In this document: positions 46,001 to 57,000 of the stretch, piece by piece
Position numbering within the stretch: position 1 is the stretch's first letter
How the letters are laid out: the number at the start of each line of letters is the position of its first letter
Source of the DNA: Mesorhabditis belari
Lineage: Eukaryota > Nematoda > Chromadorea > Rhabditida > Rhabditidae
Assembly: GCA_958450365.1 (NCBI GenBank)
Contig: CAUEEP010000178.1
Location: 1 to 64,000, forward strand
Length of the DNA: 64,000 nucleotides
Reading direction: 5' to 3'
Notes under the pieces: model-generated
Databases searched by the model: none
Told to the model about the DNA's origin: nothing
What the model saw: only the letters and a program-made list of their open reading frames with translations
Position numbers and translations under genes: made by a program

Positions 46001-48286
46001 TCTGTGTTCTTATCTCATAATCTCCATAGGACTGCTCATAAGCTAAAGTGTTCAAGCAAAACATTGAAATTTGGGATTTTGAGAATTTCTAATCTTTTCC
46101 AAAGCCAAGCCAAACTAAAAATCAAAACTGGACTTTTCAGAAGCAGCTTTGTTAGTTTGCTAATCTAATTGTAAGATCCAGAACTTCTGTTTTTCAGTCT
46201 TTTATTTCTCTAAGAACCTTTTTGTGGTCACTACACTAAGCAATTTGCATTTATTATTCAACTTCCTTTGGTGTAGACTTCTTTCTTTACTCCTAACTAT
46301 TTCCTATTTCCTAAATTAAGTAACATTTAACTTAACAAAATTACTGGCACGGATAAGATTTAATAGAAAATTTCTTGAGCAAAAGACAAGTCAAAACAGC
46401 TATTTGTTAAGATTTTTCCATAAAAAATGAAAAAATGACGGCTTTTCTCATTTTTGGCTTTATTAAATACAGATTTCCTGGTGTAGTAGCACCCTTTTTC
46501 TCGGGATTTGTATGTGCGAAAGTCGATTGTCAACTATATTTACCGATTCTCTCATCGATATGGCTAAAGAATAGAAAAGTCAACAGAAAGGAGAAAAGGA
46601 ATTGGGGTAAACTTTCTAAACTAACAATAGAAGAAAAGTTTGTGTTTGTGCGAGAACAAATTGGATGAGAAGTTGAAGAGAAAGTTTGGGGACATTTTTG
46701 CTCATCCAAACAAATACAGCTGACAGTGCCGGGGATTAGGCGGTGTACTTTTCTAGAGACAATGATAATCGCTTGATAAATAGTGAATGATGAGAGTTTT
46801 TTTTCTGTTGATTGGTAAATATGAGGTAAACTAGAGATTTTGTTTGGTTGAATTACCCAATTTTAAAAGAAGTACTATGATTTCTGCTAGCTGCAAGTGT
46901 TTTGATTGGAAAATGTAAGATCTTGACTACTAATTACTGTAGTAAACTTATAATATAATGGTATATATAAAAGTAAATAATAGGAAAATAGATAATATAA
47001 ATTTATCTGGTTTAATTAATCAATTTAGAGGTAAATTAAGGTCAACCTGGTCATCTGAAATTCTTAGCAAAAATGTTTAAGTAAATCTTTACTTACTTTG
47101 CTAAACATTTATAAGTTTCAATAAATAAAGAAAATTAACAAAGAAAAGATGAAAATATTAGGTTGATGCATAAGTCTTTTTGTTCCTTTTCGTCTGCCGT
47201 TTCAAGCCAACAAATGCACCAATTAAACTACGGTTGATTTCATTAGAAAAACCAATTATTTTTCTGCAAAATAACATTAAAACGGGTTTAAAAATATTTT
47301 ATGCCTGGATTTTCTTGAGAGTATGAAGTCGGGTAGTCAAAAAGGGCTAACTCGATGATGCGTTTTAGACACCTTAGCTAAAGAAAACCTATCTTCGTGT
47401 CAATAGATAAAAGATAGAGAAAAAAAGTTTGATATTTCGCCAAAATTTCAGAGAAATTCATTCAGCCAATTTTTCCGTAGAGTTTTTTATAGATTTTCAC
47501 GAAAAAGGCGTTTTTCACTCTCGAATTTGCTTGAAAGTGAACCGAAATTGATTTAAAAAGATGGAAATTGAACAAAAAAACATTTTTTTATAGAGCAAAC
47601 TATAGATTAATTGGTGAATTTGTTACTTTTTAACAGAAGTACGAAAAAAACGAAAAGACTTATGCATCAACCTATTAACAAAGATCTTCTCCTTGGGCGT
47701 CTAGCGATGGGCGGTGGGTACTTCCCTTGTCAGCTACTTGTTTTATAATTCAAACCCTCAAAACCAACCACTACTGCTCGTCTCCTCTTGCAGTTTACTC
47801 TCGTAGACCGAGCGCATGCTGTCATAATTTTTGTCACGACACAGCAAAATCCATAACTGTTTCCTCACATCGTGATGCAGCGGCCATCCGCCTTTGCGCA
47901 AAAGTTTCTTCACCTAAAAAATTGGATTGGATTAGATTGTGAAGAATGTAAAAACACCAGTTCTAACTCACTGATTCATTTTTCTTCAAAAAACAACTTG
48001 ACCATTTTCTCAATGTAAGCCTACAGCTCTTTTGTATTCCCTAGCCAACCTGATGTGCAATTGTTGAATGTAAATGAAGATCAAGAAGGTGGGACATCAA
48101 TAAATTCTCATCTTCGACTTGATGCGGTAAAGCTGAGTCCAAATCAAAGCTGACACCCGAATCAGAGGAATCCGTTGATCCATAAGAGGAGAAATTCTTG
48201 TAGGCTTCTCTTTTCATTAAGGCACTCAAATTATCGCCAGAGATTGACTCCCGTTGACAAGAAGCGGAACGAAGAAGAAAGGACAT
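40084..48286 (-). CDS. TBC1D24-like protein (TBC + TLDc), 598 aa, 15 exons
   Basis: Exons: 48050-48286, 47769-47913, 45828-45967, 45236-45319, 45034-45117, 43853-43993, 43468-43611, 43338-43430, 43196-43288, 42280-42367, 42117-42237, 41546-41665, 41437-41500, 41310-41396, 40084-40239; phases agree. An N-terminal Ser/Asp-rich tail is followed by a TBC domain (GGWPLHHDVRKQLW; LCALLLHFMSDTDAYAC; GFLIKSTKEWYA; QWIFRGLPLTYVVRVMDCYL), a helical linker, and a TLDc domain (STPQLLFRLSKDG; GEVLGAYCSASWSER; YFGTGESFVFRV; FDIHELEVF). The IxxDxxR and YxQ fingers needed for RabGAP activity are not seen, as in TBC1D24, so a non-catalytic TBC is likely. TBC1D24 acts in endosomal and synaptic vesicle trafficking. 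The pairing of TBC and C-terminal TLDc is diagnostic. Introns carry several repeats. Confidence 0.88.
40533..41050 (+). mobile_element. Internally deleted mariner
   Basis: The ends GGTTGGCAAGAAAAAA and TTCTTGTCAACC are bounded by TA (40531-40532 and 41051-41052). At 40850-40960 a short frame reads EHFGDRAEVENGLRKLRGFF, resembling the C-terminal tail of mariner transposases, followed by a stop. The catalytic domain is gone. It lies in the last intron of the TBC1D24-like gene. Confidence 0.75.
41821..42048. mobile_element. Palindromic MITE, TA-flanked
   Basis: The ends CAGTACTGGACAATGAAATA and TATTTCATTGTCCAGTAGTG are inverted repeats flanked by TA. Inner parts also pair (ACTTTCGCGCGTCTGTAACT against AGTTACAGATGCACGAAAGT). 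About 228 bp, non-coding, in an intron of the TBC1D24-like gene. The CAGT tip recalls Tc1-like ends. Confidence 0.85.
42520..42875. repeat. Foldback element in TBC1D24-like intron
   Basis: Arms of about 170 bp: TGGCCCACAGCGCCGCACTT and TATTATCTAATCGATTCAAG at the left, TTGAATCGATTAGATAATCG and GCGGCGCTTTAATTGTGGAC at the right. Directly beyond it (42880-43170) lie degenerate (TACTGTA)-type short repeats. Confidence 0.8.
44817..44973. repeat. Short foldback with AAAGCC arrays
   Basis: AGGGCTGTTCTAAAGCCAAA followed by repeated GCCAAA units is mirrored by TTGGCTTTGGCTCGGCAT and AGAACAGTCCTGG. The same GCCAAGCC vocabulary occurs at 48690-48795. It lies in a TBC1D24-like intron. Confidence 0.6.
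45701..45775 (+). repeat. tRNA-like/SINE-like relic
   Basis: Box A-like GATGGTCTAGTGGATAA and box B GCGTTCGATTCC are separated by about 40 bases including an A8 run. The relative at 25756-25833 shares box A, the ATACAAA stretch and TTTTTGCTCG before box B. No complete cloverleaf. Confidence 0.55.
47158..47675. mobile_element. ~520-bp non-autonomous mariner-tipped family, copy 2
   Basis: The inverted ends TTAGGTTGATGCATAAGTCT and AGACTTATGCATCAACCTA are flanked by TA. The interior (AACAAATGCACC, AGAAAAACCAATTATTTTTC, ATTCATTCAGCCAATTTTTC) closely matches the copy at 62314-62830. No full ORF. It lies in an intron of the TBC1D24-like gene. Confidence 0.85.
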
Positions 48287-48549
48287 TGCTCAATTTACAT
48301 ACGGTAATCGGTGATTTCTTTGGAAGGAGATCGATGGATCTGAAAGAATTTGGGGAAATGGATGATTAGTGAAAGAAAAACAAATCAGAATTGAGACAAA
48401 GATTGAGTCAAAAACCATTTTAACCTCAAAATGTTTTTGAAACTGACAAAGAGTAGATTTCGAAAGGATTCAAAGCTTTTGGCTGAAACAAAAGTTGATC
48501 TTGCTTTTAAATTAAACTAATATTTAGTTACATTTTGCAAAAAAGATTT

Positions 48550-48621
48550 CCGTATACAGGAATCAAACCAGGGATGCAAAAGATTGAAACGGCTCACACT
48601 ACCATTAGGCTATGAGCACGG
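48550..48621 (-). repeat. tRNA-like relic
   Basis: On the minus strand CATAGCCTAATGGTAGTG (box A-like) and TGGTTTGATTCCTG (box B-like) lie about 40 bases apart, and the ends CCGTGCT and GTATACGG pair only partly. No good anticodon arm was found. Confidence 0.5.
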
Positions 48622-49368
48622 TTTAAGTCAAAATTTGGTTTTTTTTATTCTACTAGGTCAGGATCAGGACTTGGGTTGGCAAAAAAAGCTAAATTTCAAG
48701 CCAAGCCAAGCCAAATCCAATATGGCCGAAATTCCAGAACAATGCCAACTAGAAGCCATTGGCTTAGATTTGGCCAGACTTGGCTTTTGTTGGCAACCCT
48801 GATCAGACTCTAAGCCATTCTAAAACTGTAGTATAACTTCATAAGTAGCTCTAACTATACTATAAACTGATAACCAAGAAATAACTGTTAACTAAATAAG
48901 TCTAAAAAACCAAAATCGTTAAAAAATGGTAGTGGAAGGGTCATGGAAAGCAGCGTTGTCGCTGTCCATGGATTGGAGGTGGGACATGGGAGGAATGGAC
49001 GGAGAGAAATTTGTGGAAAAAGAGAAAAGATGAACAGAAACGGAGAACAAACAAGAGGACTGAAAGGGTCCTTTCAGTCCTTTCAGTCTTCAGCCCTTCC
49101 CGGCTCTTCTTGTAGCGGGTGTCACTAGGACTTGGAAGTGGTCGGGAGAGTCGGAAAAGGGGAAATGTGACAGAGAACACCTCGGAGTTTCCGTCTTCTG
49201 ATATTGACTTGGTTAGGGCATGACATTAAGTCAGTTCTTATCTGTTCTGTGTTATGAACCATATAAGGCATGTATCATTTTGACTAAAAAAATCTGACAC
49301 TCTGAAGTGCTATGGCTCTAAAATGGCTATTGGCTTGTAGTTAGGCTAACAATATATATATTTAGCCA

Positions 49369-49724
49369 GGACACATTAGCAGCCAGGGTACTGTAGAAGC
49401 TAGGGTACTTAGCAACTAGGGTAATTGTAGCAGCTGCCCGGCTACAGTACCCTAGCTGCTATTCTATCCTAGCTGCTACTGTAGCAAGTTGAGGCACTGT
49501 AGCAAGTTGAGGCACTGTAGCAAGTTGAGGCACTGTAGCAAGTTGAGGCACTGTAGCAAGTTGAGGCACTGTAGCAGCTTAGATACAGCCGGGTACTATA
49601 GCAGCTAGGGTACAGTAGCGACTAGGATGCTGTAGCCGCTAGGTATTGTGCTGGATACGAAAGTAGCTAGGGTATTGTAACAACCAGGGTACTGTACTAA
49701 CCAGGGTCCTGTAGCAGCTAACAA
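49369..49724. repeat. Minisatellite with five perfect 18-bp units
   Basis: The core at 49481-49576 has five head-to-tail copies of CTGTAGCAAGTTGAGGCA. Around it are many looser AGCAGCTAGGGTACTGT-type units in both orientations. Confidence 0.9.
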
Positions 49725-49794
49725 TGAGATGAGCCTATTCCTTTATAAAACATAAAATCTCCTTTATTCTGGGAAGGTTATTGAACATTTGATA

Positions 49795-49997
49795 CGCCCC
49801 CTGCCCCTTTTCCCATTAACAATCCAACTTTGAGCTCAAATTTCTTGGTGTTGGGCTGTCCAATTGAAATAGTTTTATACCAATCGACAGAGAAAGACTT
49901 GGCGCATCTAATGATACCGAGAATATTTAAATTGAAAGATACTTGAGCTCAAAGTTAGTATGCGTATAAAGTTAAAATGGCAAAAGGGGCGGGGCAC
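49795..49997. repeat. Short foldback element
   Basis: CCTGCCCCTTTTCCCATTAA and ACTTTGAGCTCAAA are mirrored by TTGAGCTCAAAGTTA and AAATGGCAAAAGGGGCGGGG. Non-coding; the 49977 open frame begins in the right arm. Confidence 0.65.
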
Positions 49998-51117
49998 AAA
50001 ATATTCCCAAAATCAGGGAATGATCACAGCCTGAGGTTCGGAATACATAAACCTTATAGAATCAACCACGGAGATCACGAATCCGTAAATTTTTTTGCCA
50101 AAAACCCTGCAAACACGAGATATTATCCTCATACACTATCCATTTCTTACATCTTCGTAAACAGGCCTCAAAAAGAGAGCCCTAAAACTTTAAAGCCGAA
50201 TATCTCGCCTTTTGTGGCACGAATTACTTTTGCAAAAAGTCTCAAAAAGCCAAAAGCCATGACTAGCCAGGTTAATACTAGAAAGAGCCACAAAATTTTT
50301 ATCTAGAACACTTTGCTGGCCTCATTGCGAAACCATTTCCCCTTTAATGTCCAGAATTTCCGTCTCAGAAAAAACCACGTCCCGCGGAGGGACCCCGGAT
50401 TACATCAACAAAGAAAACGAGGAAATCACGTCACGATGAGACGTTCGATTAAGCCTATTTGCGAGAGAAGATCATGATGAACATATTTTTTCAAACAAAA
50501 ACAAACAATTGAAGCTTCCGGGTTGCAAAAAAAGGACAAATTGTATGTCTATTGTGTAAATTTGGAACTGAAAAAGTACTTTGGAGATTCTAAAATCAAG
50601 ACAAAAGGGTAATGTTTAAAAACGAGTCAAATAGGCAAGTTCGATAGAAAATTTTGGATTTATTTGCTCAGTTAATCCCAAAAAAATTCTAGATTACATT
50701 AAGTTTTTAGATTAAAAACTGGTGAAAACATTGGTAAAAGCTAAAAATAGCCTTCTTTGTCCAAATCAGCTTTTAGTTTTTGCAAGGGAAAGTTTTTCCC
50801 GCTGGAGAGCTTTGTTTTTTGTTGTGAGCTGAAGATTTACGATCCATAAATTCGTCAGAAAACTTTTCTTAGCCTAAATTTATGATGAACAAACGGTGAA
50901 TTTTGCAAGTTTTAGATCAAGAACGTTTTTTTTTCAGGTATTTTTCAACAAACAGAAATTTCCTTTAGAAGAGATAGAAGAGAAAAGTTTGAAGAAGCAA
51001 ATCAACGTACTTTTAATGCATATTTTCAAAACTAGAAAGCTTTTTTTCATCTAAAAAGGCAAACTAGGATTCAAAACCGGTTTAATTCATGTCAATAAAT
51101 ATTGGTTTGTTCAGTAA

Positions 51118-51631
51118 TATTGGTTTCACCTGAAAGTCTTGTCCACTTTTTTGAAATTTTCGTTTATAAATGTATAACTAGCCGATCAACATCTGATTTG
51201 CTTTAAATAAAAGAGATTAACTATTTTATTTAGCTCATTTTTAGGTAAATTTAAGTCCGCTTTGAAACAAATTCGAACGGGAATTCTGGTTTTTCCTAAA
51301 ATCCTTACAACGAACATAGAATGAAAAGAACTGAATCAAATTCTCTGAAAATTTGTCTATGTACCTAACTTTTCATTCTCTATCTTTTGTCTACCAAAAT
51401 CGGTTTCTGTGACAGAAAGTGCTCAAATCGGAGTTTCATCGTTTTTCACTCCTCGACTTTACACCTATAAAAAAATGAACTAACGCGAGCTTTTCAGAAT
51501 CTCTTAAAGAACAATTTGTAAATAAATAATAGGAATTTTTTGCTAAAACAAATCATAGATCAATTGCTTCATTATTTATTTCAAAAACTAACCTTTAAAA
51601 AAGCGGAAAAGACTTTCCGGTCAACCTAATA
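51118..51631. mobile_element. ~520-bp non-autonomous mariner-tipped family, copy 3
   Basis: The right end GACTTTCCGGTCAACCTAAT is the inverse of a TTAGGTTGACCGGAAAGTC tip; the left end TTGGTTTCACCTGAAAGTCT is a diverged partner. The interior AAATTTGTCTATGTACCTAA matches copy 1 at 31823-32463. Confidence 0.65.
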
Positions 51632-52844
51632 ACTGGATTCAAGAGATTTTTTTATTGTTTGGAAAACGGGTAAAGAAAGCACTTGAATAAGAGGAAATTG
51701 CGGAGCTTAAACTTTAAAGAACTTTTGTGAAAGATTTGGATCTCAAAAACAAATATATATTTTATATAAACATTGAGCTGCGATGTATTTCTACACAACC
51801 ATGACATCACATTTACAGTGCAGAAACTTTCTTAGCAAATTCACACTTAAAAATGATTTGGTTTAGCGAAGAACACAGAAAAAAAGACTTTCTTGGAAGA
51901 ACTTTTAAAGGAGATGTGACAATGATTATCGAATGCCTGCGGTGCAAGGATATCTCCACAAAATGCCAATGGGAACACCCACGGGTTAGAAGTGGGTTTT
52001 TTAATGATCGCTATTGCGAAATCGATCTTTGATGGAGTAAGAGGAAATTGGGTTATTTAGATAAAAATTAATTTAGATTTAGATAAACTTTCGCGAAAAT
52101 CGCAGAATAAGTTGGAGCAAATGAAAAGCTTCAAAGTTTCCTAGAAAATGATCTAAAATGATACTTATTAGGTAAATGTTTTCAATTTCAATTTCAATTT
52201 AATTAAATTTCAATGCAACTCCTATTAAAAGAACATATTTTTAGTTCAGGAACTGTAAAAATATAAAATGTAATTTAAATTGAATTGTTTAAATTAATGA
52301 AATACTTTTTCGAATCACTTTTTTAGAAGGTTTCTTTAAGAAAAGTTAAATCCTGTGTGATTCAATTTTTTCTAAATGAGAAGCGTTAAGTTAAAGTAAA
52401 GTTCTATAAAATTATCTTGAAAGAAAAATACAATGGTATCGAGTTCTAAATCGAAGAACCAATATGATATTAGGATTACGACGAAAGACGATGAATCACT
52501 TTGAATCACTCGTTTTCCCCTTTCCCAATCGGATAGATCGATGCCTTTCTCTCGAATCCTAATCAGCATTCAACTATATTCGAAAAGTTTTACTAAAACT
52601 ATCAACAACAATTCCTTATCTTTTAGCTGATCAACTTTTATGTGGACTTTTTAAACGCTCTGTCAATCTCTGAAAGCTAGCCAAATATCATAAAACAATC
52701 AAGCTTATCCTTGCAAATAAGTGGATGTAATTTTCGAAATAGGCTTAGCAATGAATTAAGTTTGAAGTAAAACACAGACAAATTTAGAAAGATTCTAGAA
52801 AAGGGAAAAGATAAAGTGAGCAAAAAAGTTGGATTGGAACCTTC

Positions 52845-53135
52845 TCAAAAATTTTACATATAGATTCAAGATTTCCCTTCTATCCATGGACTTTCAATCG
52901 GGTTTAAATTTTTAGATACTACATGATTTAAACTTATTATTCTTTCAGACTTTCAGATTCTGCATTAAATCATTAAAAAAACAGTTAGAACTTTTTCGGA
53001 AACGGGTAGGAAACAAGTTAAAAGTTTTTCTACTTATAACAAGTTTAGTTCTTGTAATATCTAAAAACTTAAACCCGATTGAAAATCGATGGATAGAAGG
53101 GAAATCTTGAATCTATATGTGAAATTTTCTTTTGA
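52845..53135. repeat. Foldback element with ~75-bp arms
   Basis: TAGATTCAAGATTTCCCTTC and CAATCGGGTTTAAATTTTTA at the left are mirrored by ACTTAAACCCGATTG and GAAGGGAAATCTTGAATCTA at the right. Non-coding. Confidence 0.85.
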
Positions 53136-53397
53136 AGGTGCCATTACTTTTGACCACTGTAATCACGGTTTGTCTATGTGTTGCTGGTAGTAAGATTTCA
53201 AGAAATCCCAATGAGCATTCAATCGCCCAAATATCTTCAAGAAAAGCAGCTGACCGAATAGAAAGCTGTGTTGAAATGGATAAACAATGATACAAAGTTT
53301 TTTGAGAATTCAAAAACAAGAGCTGAGTCTCATTGAAAAAACAACAATCTCGAACCCTTCAAACAAACAGTTGGAACTAGGGCAGATCAAAAATCTG

Positions 53398-53469
53398 TGC
53401 GCCGTTGGGACTCGAATCCGCGACCTTTCGCTTACAGGGCAACTGTGCTAACCACTAAACCACAACGCA
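53398..53469 (-). repeat. tRNA-like sequence (Thr-like), probably non-functional
   Basis: 72 nt on the minus strand with a full 7-bp acceptor stem (TGCGTTG/CGGCGCA), a box A-like GGTTTAGTGGTTAGC and a box B-like GATTCGAGTCCC. The best anticodon loop is CCTGTAA (anticodon TGT, Thr), but position 33 is C instead of T and the T and D stems have several mismatches. It is more complete than the other relics here, so it could be a recently decayed tRNA or a SINE head. Confidence 0.6.
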
Positions 53470-53549
53470 CCTGACCTCCTTACTCCAGGGAGTTAACTAA
53501 ACTCTAAACTTGAAGAATGCCGATCCACACCACCTTACAGGGTACAACA

Positions 53550-53803
53550 AATCTCTGTCATTGCGAGACAAAACGCATCTTAACGAGGCCACTATCACCT
53601 GGGGGTATAGCTCAGTGGTAGAGCGCTCGCTTAGCATGCGAGAGGTCTGGGGTTCAATTCCCCATACCTCCAGAAATTTTTGCAAAATTCATCACTGAAA
53701 GCAGATTGATTCCTAGGCACTTCGAGTGTTTAAAATTTTCGCAAACTGTTGAAAGTAAACAAGTGTTGACGCGGCTGTTATCATCGCCAAGAACAGACGA
53801 AGC
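53550..53803. repeat. Segmental duplication of the MPDU1-like intron 2/exon 2 region
   Basis: Sequence on both sides of the second tRNA-Ala matches the MPDU1-like gene at about 35675-35935: AATCTCTGTCATTG to the left, and to the right TTTTCGCAAACTGTTGAAAG plus AAGTAAACAAGTGTTGA. The piece at 53695-53803 is a mutated copy of part of MPDU1-like exon 2 (minus strand). Other exons are absent, so the protein fragment is dead while the tRNA copy is unchanged. Confidence 0.9.
53601..53672 (+). tRNA. tRNA-Ala (AGC), copy 2
   Basis: Identical over all 72 nt to the gene at 35728-35799, with anticodon AGC in loop TTAGCAT, intact A and B boxes, and a five-T run just past the 3' end. The flanks have diverged from the parental locus, so identity of the tRNA itself suggests selection or conversion. 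Confidence 0.96.
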
Positions 53804-54003
53804 TTACAACCTTGCAACTTAAATTTGGAACAGAATGCAACTGTCTGCCAAGCGAGAATGTTTGATAAAACAGGCTGGCTTCTTTATTTTCTCTAATATT
53901 ATTTGAGTCTAAAAAGGAGCTTAAAATTGGCCAATTAGCTATGTATGTTAGCTTTGGACTTGGGATTTAACCAGATAACACCAAAAACTTTCCATTTACT
54001 CAC

Positions 54004-57000
54004 TTTCTCTTGTCGATTCAGCCTTTTATTCTCCTGAATTTCATCGATTCGAGCGGGAATTTTCGAAGGCCGAATCACTAGACTCGCGTATTTCGAGAAC
54101 GTCGGCAAATCTGCATCAGCCTAAAAATTTCCAGATTTTTAGAGGATCTGAGCCAATGATCAACTAAATAGGTGAATAATTTTCAAAAACACAACACCCC
54201 ATTTAGCTTACCATTTGGAAATTTTTGTTGTGACACCTGAATTAAAGTTATTTGCAAATTTTTCTGGAAAATCAAGGTTTGCGAAAATTACCCCACTTCA
54301 AAAAACACTTGAAATTTTTCAAAAAGAAGGAAAATTTCGTTACTATTACGTAAAAGGGTTTCAAAATTTGTAAAACTTGCGTGAAAGTCAATACTCAAAA
54401 AGAAGAATTGCTTTGGATAGATTTTTCCAGGAATATATTGATATGAATAGATTGTTTATGTCTATAAAGGCATGGAAAAGAGATTTAGTAAAAGAGAAAA
54501 GAAAATCGTTGAGGGGAAAACCAATGGCGATGGGGATCAATAAGGTGGCAGCTAGGCTATTTGGGGAAAGAGAAAGGGGTGAAAGAGAGGGCCAAGGGGA
54601 GCCTGGGAGAAAGAGAAAGGGTACTTGCCTCAACCCTCACTATGTCCTTGTTGCACCCTTTGACCTAGGCTCAGCCTTGTCTAACGGCTATTTGGTTATT
54701 CACGGTTTCAATGATAAGGTTAGCAAATTTCCAATTCAATCTACCGATTGTAAGACAAATCTAATCTGACGTTTGCTTGTATTCTTGAGTAAGGAATACC
54801 CTGGCGGCAATGGGATACGTCTTGGTGTGGCTCGTCGGTAGAGCCTTCGTCCGGTAAGCGGACAGGTCAGAGGTCACGGGTTCGAATCCCGGCGTCGACC
54901 ATGTTTTATATTCCCAGCCCCAACTCATAAAATGACCGGTGTGCCCAACTCTTGGGAAAGTGAGGGAGGATCTGGGAGATGATTGAAAAGGAAACGATGC
55001 TAGCCTCACTATTAGCTGGCTCTCGTGGTCAACCCATAGCGGTCCTTTGTCTCTTGACCCTTTGACCTAACTCACTGCCTAAACTAGTAAAGCAGGGGTT
55101 TTATCCCAGAAGTGATTTTTGGTACCTTGCTACAATGAACCAAAAATTTTGATTGTCTGTAATGCCGCAGAAATATTTCAAGTTGGAGGAGTTGATAAGG
55201 TTAGCAAATTTTGAATTCACTGAGTTAACCAGAGTTACCCATAGATTATGGGCTATAACTGCTCCGCTAACAATTTGATAACTAAGATTCAATGGGTACT
55301 TTCCTATTATAACCCGCAAAGCTTGCATTTTAAAAACCTCAAAACAACAGATTCCATTGTGCGATTGGATTTTTGGATGTAAGCAAATTTTAAAAACGCG
55401 AATTTCGCGAGGGTATAACATGATTGTAACTTCAATTGTACTTAATTCTTACAACTGTAACTAATACTCAAAAACCCAAGTACTGATCTACTTTATTCTA
55501 AGTAAAGTTTGGAAAGACGGAAAGAAATGAACAAAGCAATGGAGCCTGAAATGAAATAATTGCTTGCAACACGTTTTCCTCTTAAATGGACACTCTCCGT
55601 TTTCCAGAATACGTAATATCCTCCTGAAAAGGTTTCAGATATCTAGATTTCAGTTAACTAGAGATAAATGGGCCTAGAAAACGCAAAGGTTCCTTTCAAA
55701 AGCATCATATTTTAGGCCAATGCAATCCATCGAGTCTAGTGTGAAACCAATTACGCAATTAGTATAAAGTATTGGGTCTTTGTCCGTTATTTCGAGTTTA
55801 AAAGTTAATGACTTTGTCAATAATAAAACAAAGTGGCTAAAAAGTCTTTTTCTCTTATAAAATCGGTAACTTTAATAGAAACTTTTGAGGAATCCAGCGA
55901 AACAATGTTGATTTTCAGATTCTTCATACATTTTCACATGAAGAGTCAAATTTTTAGATCGCTAGCTTTACTCGGACAATTTTTATGTATCCTTTTTATG
56001 TTTTTATGTATGCTTCTTTCTTTACCAGAAAGAAACATACATAAAAATTGTCCGAGTAAAGCTAGCGATCTAAAAATTTGACTCTTCATGTGAAAATGTA
56101 TGAAGAATCTGAAAATCAACATTGTTTCGCTGGATTCCTCAAAAGTTTCTATTAAAGTTACCCATTTTATAAGAGAAAAGGACTTTTCAGTCATCCTGTA
56201 TTTTTTGATGTCCTCTTGGCCGTGATAATTCTCAAAACCCGGACAAAAACTAAGCTTTGATTAATGAATAGGTTTTTGGGAATCTTTTAGAAAATTTCAA
56301 TCTCGTAAATGCTTTATATTGGACTCACCTTATGCAATCGATACTCTTCTTCCGGCTGTTTCGTGATTCGTCTTGGCGGTAGCCTTAAACTCCGCCGAAT
56401 CGCCGTCGATAAACGAGCGAATGAACCTGAAATGTTAAATGAACATCAAAAATAAAGTTGTTCAATGATCTGGAAAGTTGTGTAGGTTTCCAAAAGCTTA
56501 AGTTTTGTTTCGATTGATAAGCTAATTCTTCTAATCTTTACCCTCTCCTCCCCTCGTGAATCACTATAAAATATTGGTTTCCTTTTTGCAAAAACTTTTA
56601 CAGTTCGAAACTTCAAAGACTTAGCGCCAAAAAATGGAAAACTTTTGAAATTTTTCTTGAGTTACGAGTAATTTTTAGTGTGCAATTTATTTTGAGTGAT
56701 TTTGAGAAATTTTAGAGTTATGAATTCAATATTTTTCAAAAGCTCAAGTGAAATTTGATCTTTAGATGAAATTCTGTTTAGGTTAGAATAGCGTAGATCT
56801 AGAAATATTTAGAAAATTGGTCAAAACACATCAAAAAAAGAGTTCTACTTTCTTGTTTTGCACTTTTTGTTGCTCTACGAACCAATAAGGGTCCTCAGAA
56901 CTCTGGCTCTTTAATTCCCCACAAGACAAGATTTGAATCTCATTGTTAGCTATAATTTCTGATAGATTCTAATCTGCTTCTAAGATTCTTAAGATTAGTT

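Larger units (their letters stand above)
48287..53999. other. Repeat-rich spacer upstream of the TBC1D24-like gene
   Basis: No convincing exon was found in about 5.7 kb. Contents noted separately: a tRNA-like relic (48550-48621), GCCAAGCC-type repeats, a minisatellite (49369-49724), a foldback (49795-49997), a mariner-tipped copy (51118-51631), another foldback (52845-53135), a second tRNA-like sequence (53398-53469) and the MPDU1/tRNA duplication (53550-53803). The 109-codon frame at 49977 has no family match or splice support. Confidence 0.5.

Noticed and set aside
46846..46866. SL1-like leader GGTTGAATTACCCAATTTT
   Set aside because: Resembles the nematode spliced leader, but no GT donor follows and no Sm site or snRNA fold is seen downstream.
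49481..49576. Regular repeats considered as a CRISPR array
   Set aside because: Units are head-to-tail without unique spacers, in eukaryotic DNA; a minisatellite.
49977..50306. 109-codon ORF
   Set aside because: Starts inside a foldback arm, has no recognised domain and no supporting splice or start context.
53113..53319. 68-codon minus-strand frame considered as the next exon of the 54004-59724 gene
   Set aside because: Overlaps a foldback arm and lacks an acceptor in the required phase.
55833..56194. Two 82-codon ORFs, one per strand
   Set aside because: They are mirror images produced by a palindrome, not two genes.
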